A DNA stretch of 38,449 nucleotides from Eubacteriales bacterium (GTDB taxonomy: Bacteria; Bacillota; Clostridia; Oscillospirales; Oscillospiraceae), in assembly GCA_030529655.1 (NCBI GenBank), contig JAUMWJ010000019.1, positions 1 through 38,449 of the forward strand, written 5' to 3'. Below are positions 34,253 to 38,449 of the stretch, piece by piece (the first letter of the stretch is position 1; every line of letters starts with the position of its first letter). Position numbers and translations under genes: made by a program. The notes under the pieces are model-generated. The model ran no database searches, was not told the DNA's origin, and saw only the letters and a program-made list of their open reading frames with translations.

Positions 34253-34721
34253 GCAGTTGGTGGCATATTTCTCTGCCAGTGGGAGAACAGCAAAGGTTGC
34301 CCAAAAACTGGCGCAGGGTTTACAGGCAGATCTGTATGAAATCAGGCCGCAAGTAACCTATACAAAGGCGGATCTCAACTGGATGGACAGTAAGTCCCGC
34401 AGCAGTGTGGAGATGAATGACAAGAGCTTTCGACCGGCCATTGTGACCGGCGATGTGGATGTCGCGCCTTACGATACCGTTTATCTGGGTTTCCCGATTT
34501 GGTGGTATGTGGCGCCAACCCTCATCAATACATTCCTGGAGGCGTACGAATTCTCCGGGAAGAAGGTTGTCTTGTTTGCCACCTCCGGTGGCAGTGACTT
34601 CGGAAATACACGCAAAGAACTGCAGATTTCAGCGCCCAATGCCTCGTTTATGGAAAGCAAGGTGCTGAGCGGCGTGATTACGGATAAAAAAATTCAAACG
34701 CTGGTTGAGAGTTGCCAATAA
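34245..34721 (+). CDS. Flavodoxin
   Basis: A 158-residue flavodoxin. LVAYFSASGRTAKVAQKLA at the N-terminus is the FMN-phosphate loop; YLGFPIWWYVAPTLINTFLE (~85) and the ATSGGSDFGN segment (~120) flank the isoalloxazine ring. Full length for this class. Overlapping the nitroreductase by 8 bases, so both are made together. Flavodoxins commonly supply electrons to radical SAM enzymes, which suits the maturase 1 kb downstream. Confidence 0.88.
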   Translation: MSKQLVAYFSASGRTAKVAQKLAQGLQADLYEIRPQVTYTKADLNWMDSKSRSSVEMNDKSFRPAIVTGDVDVAPYDTVYLGFPIWWYVAPTLINTFLEAYEFSGKKVVLFATSGGSDFGNTRKELQISAPNASFMESKVLSGVITDKKIQTLVESCQ

Positions 34722-35044
34722 GCACGACATCACCACGGTGAAAGTGATTCGGAATATGGACTTCGCAAAAGAGCATTTCAGCAGATAACGTGAAAGCCGC
34801 CTCATGATTGAGACGGCTTTCTTGATACAAATCATGGTTTCAAAAAAATCTGCCGACCTTGCTGCAGAAGCTGTAACAATGATTATATTACATGGGCATC
34901 ATATTTCCAACAAAAAAGAGGTGACACTTACAGCATATCCTCTACGCTTTTGCCATGCTCCGTTGCAATTTTGGCTTTACTATGCTGTAATAAAAAATGA
35001 AGTAATGCAATTCACAAAATTCTAAGGAAGAAAATCACAGAACC
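34722..35044. other. Spacer with terminator and decayed DNA
   Basis: Directly after the flavodoxin, about 65 bases read as a gene-like fragment (TTVKVIRNMDFAKEHF) with no start. Then comes the terminator at 34,792, and about 200 AT-rich bases with no convincing gene. Confidence 0.5.
34792..34823 (+). terminator. Terminator of the nitroreductase-flavodoxin unit
   Basis: 13-base arms (34,792-34,804 and 34,809-34,821, one mismatch) around loop TGAT, followed by TT. Confidence 0.75.
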
Positions 35045-35170
35045 ATGAAACCTACAGCGGAACAACTCACAAAGATGAAGACGGCGAAGTCCGCAGAGGG
35101 TACACTTGCTGACGAGGAACTGGACAATGTAGCCGGCGGCTGCGATGATTTTCAAATGTATGACCCCTGA
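35045..35170 (+). CDS. Leader-only precursor peptide C (41 residues)
   Basis: A 41-residue ORF: the leader ending LADEELDNVAGG (GG at 31-32) is nearly the same as in precursor D, but only nine residues follow (CDDFQMYDP). It has no cysteine-rich core and no island promoter motif; AAGGAAG lies 14 bases before the ATG, which is far. Either the core was lost by deletion or the nonapeptide is itself the product. A leader without a core could also occupy the exporter or maturase as a decoy. Missed by length-limited gene finding. Confidence 0.6.
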   Translation: MKPTAEQLTKMKTAKSAEGTLADEELDNVAGGCDDFQMYDP

Positions 35171-35237
35171 TCATATCATTATGACTAATAACGGAGCGGT
35201 CGCCTGAATCTTGCCGCAAAATTTTTCCAAAAAAGTT

Positions 35238-35276
35238 GTAGCTGCTTTTCCGTTTACATCGTATAAATAGGTGCAA
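35238..35276 (+). promoter_or_regulatory. Island promoter D (GTAGCT-N16-CGTATAAA-N4-TGCAA)
   Basis: GTAGCT 35,238-35,243, 16 bases, CGTATAAA 35,260-35,267, four bases, TGCAA 35,272-35,276. The dyad is imperfect here (TTACAT 35,254-35,259 and GTGCAA 35,271-35,276) but has the same 11-base gap as promoter B. It lies 39 bases before precursor D. Confidence 0.82.
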
Positions 35277-35315
35277 AGGCAAAAATAAGCAATAAGAATA
35301 CAAGGAGAAATCGCA

Positions 35316-35750
35316 ATGAAATTCACCGAAGAACAGATGAAGAAGTTCAATGAGGCAGAGAGCGTAGAGGAAGCGATTGCTCTTGCCAAGGAAGAAGGCC
35401 TCGAGGTCAGCGAAGAGGAAATCGGGAAATACTATAATGCTACCCATATTCCGGCAAGAGGCAAGGAAGGCGAGCTTTCCGATGACGAGCTGGACAGCGT
35501 TGCCGGCGGTGCATGTGCCTACAGCGACGGCAGGCAGGTCGTTAACTCCAACTATGGGTGCGACCACTGGGAGCACCACAATTGCGGCGGAACTATAGTT
35601 AGACATATTGATTTTTGCGATATTTGGTATACATGCAGCATCTGTCAGGCAGGCTCTGTTGGGCATACAATGGGTACTTGCGAGAGCTGCAAATATTGCG
35701 TGGTAGAAAACGGCCAGTGGCTGTGCAACTACGATGCAAACCGCAAATAA
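35316..35750 (+). CDS. Precursor peptide D, Nif11-type leader with 10-cysteine core
   Basis: A 144-residue putative precursor. Residues 1-65 form a Nif11-like leader (MKFTEEQMKKFNEAESVEEA, ending LSDDELDSVAGG with GG at 64-65). The 79-residue core has ten cysteines at 67, 82, 90, 101, 107, 110, 122, 125, 128 and 137, with CxxC pairs and a CxxCxxC run. CAAGGAGAA precedes the ATG. The maturase gene begins six bases after its stop. C39 cleavage after GG by the island exporter is expected; thioether crosslinks by the SPASM enzyme are likely but not shown. A zinc-ribbon-like metal fold is the main alternative. Confidence 0.88.
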   Translation: MKFTEEQMKKFNEAESVEEAIALAKEEGLEVSEEEIGKYYNATHIPARGKEGELSDDELDSVAGGACAYSDGRQVVNSNYGCDHWEHHNCGGTIVRHIDFCDIWYTCSICQAGSVGHTMGTCESCKYCVVENGQWLCNYDANRK

Positions 35751-35756
35751 GCCGAT

Positions 35757-37190
35757 ATGACCGTAAGGTTTACAGAAGAACAGCTCAGAAAAATCCACGG
35801 GGCGAAAACCCCCGTGGATTTGATCTCGTATGCCGGCGGTTGGGGTGTTGAGCTGTCCAAGGAAAAGGCCGAGGCAAAATATGCCGCCGCACACAAGTCC
35901 GCATACTACCAGTATGCCTATAATGAAGACCGACACACCTGGTCGCTCTTCAGCTTTATGACAGGCCATTATCTGGAGCTGAGCGAAACGGAAAAGGAGC
36001 AGTTTGACACCCTTGCGATCACCGAACTGCCGCTGGATCTGTTTGCACGGCTTTGGATCTTCGGTTTCATCACCTGTATTGACGAGTTTTCCTCACTCCG
36101 CAACCAGACAGAGCGAGCTGCCGCACGGCTTCGGTCTTCTAACCTGACTGTGACGATTTGCCCGTCCACAGATTGCAATTTTGCCTGTCCCTATTGCATT
36201 GAAACAGGCCGCAAAAGCAAGGGGAATATGACGGAGGAAACCGAGCGTCAGGTCGTCGCCTTTGTTCGTCAGCTGATGGAGGATAACAGGGCGAGAGGTT
36301 TAGGTGTTGTATGGGGCGGCGGCGAACCTACGATGGCACTTGACAGCATCGAACGGCTGAGCAAGGCGCTTTTGGAGCTTTGCCATGAAAAGCACTACTC
36401 ATATTCCGCCGGCATGACCACCAACGGATATCTTCTGACTCCCGATGCCATGCGCCGTCTGAATGAATGTCAGATAAACTCCTACAAGATCACGCTGGAC
36501 GGAACGGCGGAGATCCACGACAAAAACCGAATGCTCAAGGGCGGTGCGCCGACCTATGAGACCATCATGAACAATCTCCGCGTCATGAAAACAGACGCAG
36601 TTATTGAAATTCGCTGCAATGTGTCCCGCACAAATGTTGCCTGCGTCGATGCGCTGGAAAAGGAAGTAGAGCAGCTGCGAAAAGAAACCGGCAACCGGAT
36701 ATCACTGCACTATGTGCGCACCATCGTCTGCAGAGATGTGCCGAAAAAGCTGCAGTCTGAGATGCTCACGGAAGAGGAGTTTGCGAAATTTGCCGCCGGC
36801 AGAGAGAGTGACCATTACGCGCTGAAACGGGATGCACAAGACGGCCTGTTCTGCACCGCCTGTAAACGGTGTAACTTTGTCGTCGATCCGCAGGGCAACG
36901 TGTTCAAATGCAATTCCTTCCTCGGCCAGCCGGAGCATATTCTGGCCAACGTCAGCGAAATGCCCACACTGGAACAGCTGAGCCAGAAGCCCGATTCTGA
37001 GTTCTTTGTCACGCATTCCTTCCCGACGCTGGAAAAGTGCCTGTCGTGCAAGCTGCTGCCTATGTGCCGTGGCGCCTGCCCTTTGGACGACGATATTGTA
37101 GATATGAAGCGCTGCAACCGTTTCCGGCTCTGTCCGGAGGAATATGTGCGGAAGATAGCGCGCTTATGCCGCCCCGATACCATCGGATGA
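35757..37190 (+). CDS. Radical SAM/SPASM peptide maturase with a leader-like N-terminus
   Basis: A 477-residue enzyme. The radical SAM cluster motif CNFACPYC has cysteines at 140, 144 and 147; GGGEPT follows at ~187. The C-terminal SPASM domain (~350-470) holds CTACKRC, FKCNSF, CLSCKLLPMCRGACP and CNRFRLC, enough for two auxiliary [4Fe-4S] clusters. Residues 3-46 align without gaps to residues 1-44 of precursor D: 16 identities, including FTEEQ and the spacing to the final Y-x-A-x-H. So the enzyme carries a copy of a Nif11-type leader. No Shine-Dalgarno is seen, which suggests translational coupling to precursor D. It likely installs thioether or C-C links on D. Confidence 0.92.
   Translation: MTVRFTEEQLRKIHGAKTPVDLISYAGGWGVELSKEKAEAKYAAAHKSAYYQYAYNEDRHTWSLFSFMTGHYLELSETEKEQFDTLAITELPLDLFARLWIFGFITCIDEFSSLRNQTERAAARLRSSNLTVTICPSTDCNFACPYCIETGRKSKGNMTEETERQVVAFVRQLMEDNRARGLGVVWGGGEPTMALDSIERLSKALLELCHEKHYSYSAGMTTNGYLLTPDAMRRLNECQINSYKITLDGTAEIHDKNRMLKGGAPTYETIMNNLRVMKTDAVIEIRCNVSRTNVACVDALEKEVEQLRKETGNRISLHYVRTIVCRDVPKKLQSEMLTEEEFAKFAAGRESDHYALKRDAQDGLFCTACKRCNFVVDPQGNVFKCNSFLGQPEHILANVSEMPTLEQLSQKPDSEFFVTHSFPTLEKCLSCKLLPMCRGACPLDDDIVDMKRCNRFRLCPEEYVRKIARLCRPDTIG
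35791..35821 (+). promoter_or_regulatory. Perfect 12-bp hairpin inside the maturase start region
   Basis: AAATCCACGGGG (35,791-35,802) pairs perfectly with 35,810-35,821 around loop CGAAAAC. It lies 41 bases past the precursor stop and inside codons 12-22 of the maturase. There is no T-run, so it is not a standard terminator; it could slow ribosomes, stabilise the precursor mRNA end after cleavage, or attenuate. Confidence 0.7.
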
Positions 37191-37288
37191 AACAACGCAG
37201 AATACACCACCGCATCGATAGAGATGAATTATGAAATACATCCTCTCGGAAAACATAAGAAGGATGCTAAGTTTTTTGTGTAGCTGCA

Positions 37289-37474
37289 ATGAAAGTCGCT
37301 GGGCCGAACAAATGGGCAGACTGGAGCTTTACTAAAACCTTGACCCTCTATCCCAAGTGGATCAGGAACGCTGCCTCTACCGAGACCGGCGATGCCGGTA
37401 TTGCCCTCTATGGTGTACTGAGCATCATATCCCTCGTGGGCTGGGTCGGTAAGAAGAAGTCACGCAGCAAGTAA
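37289..37474 (+). pseudogene. C-terminal fragment of a sortase-anchored repeat protein
   Basis: About 60 codons: DWSFTKTLTLYPKW matches the end of InlB/Listeria-Bacteroides-type repeats, followed by TETGDAGIALYGVLSIISLVGWVGKKKSRSK, a sorting-signal-like helix with a basic tail. No signal peptide and no plausible ribosome site, so it is the remainder of a larger surface protein. A perfect terminator follows. Direction same as the island genes. Confidence 0.65.
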
Positions 37475-37494
37475 GCAAGTTCATCTGAAAATGG

Positions 37495-37526
37495 AAAAAG
37501 CGGACGCTCCGGCGTCCGCTTTTTAG
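37495..37526 (+). terminator. Terminator after the surface-protein fragment
   Basis: Perfect 13-bp stem 37,495-37,507/37,512-37,524 with TCCG loop and T-run. It may now end the precursor D-maturase transcript. Confidence 0.9.
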
Positions 37527-37542
37527 TTAGTTACATATACTT

Positions 37543-37686
37543 ATTTGGAGCGTTGTCTCCGGCTTGCGGCATCGGCTGGTACATGATTACGAAGGTATCA
37601 ACTGGACACTGATTGCTGAAGTCATTTTTCAGGACATGGAACCGTTTGTTGAACAGATAAAGGATATTTTGAAACAGGAGTTTTGA
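37543..37686 (+). pseudogene. HepT-like (DUF86) toxin C-terminal fragment
   Basis: A start-less reading of about 47 codons: IWSVVSGLRHRLVHDY, then EGINWTLIAEVIFQDMEPF. The RHRLVHDY matches the HepT R-x4-HxY signature, and the W..I.G before it is typical. The N-terminal helices and the MntA/HepT partner are missing; the open frame begins after a stop at 37,528-37,530. A relic of a toxin-antitoxin module. Confidence 0.65.
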
Positions 37687-37722
37687 GTTGTATCCGTCTG
37701 AGCATACTTTGAAAACATACGC

Positions 37723-37757
37723 AGACAGGACTATCCATTACGGATGGCCCTGTCTTT
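37723..37757. terminator. Interrupted hairpin near the island's right edge
   Basis: AGACAGG (37,723-37,729) pairs with CCTGTCT (37,749-37,755); inner ATCC/GGAT also pairs, and TTTATT follows on the plus strand. Likely ends the HepT relic transcript or marks the edge. Confidence 0.55.
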
Positions 37758-37791
37758 ATTATGTAGTATTCGTCTCGATGCATCAATATTT

Positions 37792-38052
37792 TCACTCGAG
37801 TCGTGCCACATACTTCACGATCAGTTGATGCCCCTCGTCTGTCCTGCTTTCGCGCTCAAATTTCGTCTTTCGTACGGGCAAGGTGTTCTTGACCATCTGG
37901 CCGCCGACGGAGCCGGCCTCACGGGAGGTCAGGTCGCCGTTGTAACCTTCCTTCAGGTTCACGCCAACTTCGTTGGCAGCTTCCATCTTGAACTTATCCA
38001 TAGCGGCACGTGCCTGAGGAACGTTCAGCTTGTTGGAATTCTTACTGGACAT
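37792..38052 (-). pseudogene. Second ssp copy with replaced 3' end
   Basis: Reads as the SASP at 22,921 with one amino-acid change (D to E in LKEGYNG) through QMVK, then continues NTLPVRKTKFERES... for 32 residues that are not SASP. The final helix (MIESYEKNL) is gone. Change-over coincides with the edge of the direct repeat at 37,886. The ribosome site AAAGGAG is intact, so a hybrid 86-residue protein could be made, but it is probably broken. The new tail does not match a family I recognise. Confidence 0.75.
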
Positions 38053-38114
38053 AATCGTGTTCTCCTTTCGTTTGATTGAGCAATACGCTCGTTGGGTATC
38101 GCAAGCATAGTTTG
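37886..38114. repeat. Direct repeat, right copy
   Basis: Same orientation and 229 bases as 22,952-23,180, about 98% identical by eye. With the left copy it encloses about 14.7 kb containing the peptide system. Confidence 0.92.
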
Positions 38115-38228
38115 AACGGAATGGAAGCAATTATGCAGCAAAACGGCTGGTAAAATAATGGAAGTAAATTGTTGTCGCTAATGAGCAAATTACGCTGGTC
38201 ACAAAAAGTGATTTAAGAAAAATTGTGA

Positions 38229-38257
38229 TTGACATATTGCCAACGAATTGGTAAAAT
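38229..38257 (+). promoter_or_regulatory. Strong sigma-A-type promoter
   Basis: TTGACA (38,229-38,234), 17-base spacer, TAAAAT (38,252-38,257). Transcription would start near 38,264, at the structured stretch that follows; no ORF begins within the window. Confidence 0.8.
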
Positions 38258-38263
38258 ATCCAC

Positions 38264-38400
38264 GGAGAAATATGGGCATCTCTCCTGTCATGGTTTCGGC
38301 AGAAACCATGAGGATGCCTTTCTCGATCGGAGCGCATGGTGAATCGGTGCGCTGCGGTGGAGGAAGGACAAACGAGCTCATTGTCTTTCCGAAAACCTGT
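38264..38400 (+). ncRNA. Structured 5' leader or small RNA, class unknown
   Basis: Three stems in a row follow the promoter. GGCATC (38,275-38,280)/GATGCC (38,313-38,318) enclose a perfect 10-bp hairpin with loop GGCA (38,288-38,297/38,302-38,311). GCGCA (38,332-38,336) pairs TGCGC (38,348-38,352). A 10-bp stem follows, 38,362-38,371/38,381-38,390. It resembles a riboswitch or leader RNA, but I did not match it to a known class; the window ends before any regulated gene. Confidence 0.45.
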
Positions 38401-38449
38401 TTCCCGTCTTGGCAGCGTCACGGGCAGCAGCGTTATCAGGATGCTGACA

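Noticed and set aside
34804..35025. 73-codon plus-strand frame after the flavodoxin
   Set aside because: Begins inside the terminator stem, AT-rich with no ribosome site or recognisable motif.
38264..38400. THF, SAM or TPP riboswitch
   Set aside because: The stems do not carry the conserved bases of these classes as I know them, so no class was assigned.

Overview
The window reads as chromosomal DNA from an anaerobic, spore-forming, Gram-positive gut Clostridia, probably Oscillospiraceae/Ruminococcaceae. The support is an alpha/beta-type small acid-soluble spore protein (SASP), a glgC-glgD-glgA-glgP glycogen operon with the Firmicutes-type GlgD paralogue, an NfnA/NfnB-like pair, AGGAGG ribosome binding sites, TTG starts and a sortase-type surface protein. 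No species call is possible from sequence alone, and I see no rRNA, tRNA or CRISPR array.

Left part (1-23,118) is ordinary chromosome. In order it holds trkA and a YihY/BrkB membrane protein (minus strand), a small HTH protein, glgB, a 455-base gap with nested inverted repeats, glgCDAP, a repeat-containing wall-anchored protein, an orphan DUF6291-like gene, a DEAD-box helicase, trigger factor, an oligopeptide-binding lipoprotein (minus), a PAP2 membrane protein, nfnA-nfnB, a radical SAM protein (minus), a DUF5662 protein (minus), an unknown protein and an ssp gene (minus). Well-formed terminators separate most units.

Right part (about 23,181-37,885) is an accessory island. It is bounded by two same-orientation copies of a 229-bp stretch of the ssp gene (22,952-23,180 and 37,886-38,114; I count 4 mismatches). 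The second ssp copy has lost its true 3' end exactly at the repeat edge. By eye the island is more AT-rich and has long spacers with gene fragments (recombinase tail, HepT tail, surface-protein tail).

The island is a putative ribosomally made peptide (RiPP) system of the NHLP/Nif11 type. It encodes a short membrane-fusion-like protein, a C39-peptidase ABC exporter, a second NHLP-type ABC exporter, a small sigma factor, three leader-bearing precursor peptides plus one nearly leader-only ORF, a membrane protein, a membrane-embedded M28 peptidase, three flavin/redox proteins and a radical SAM/SPASM maturase.

Two features look new. First, the three precursor genes share a promoter-like signature, GTAGCY-N16-CGTATAAA-N4-TGCAA, which the transporter operon lacks and which I infer is read by the island's own sigma factor. 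Second, the maturase begins with a copy of its substrate's Nif11-like leader (16 of 44 positions identical, ungapped), and a perfect 12-bp hairpin lies just inside its reading frame, directly after the precursor gene. My working model is that exporters and sigma factor come from a housekeeping-type promoter, the sigma factor turns on the precursors, the maturase modifies the 10-cysteine precursor, and the C39 exporter cuts at GG and exports it.
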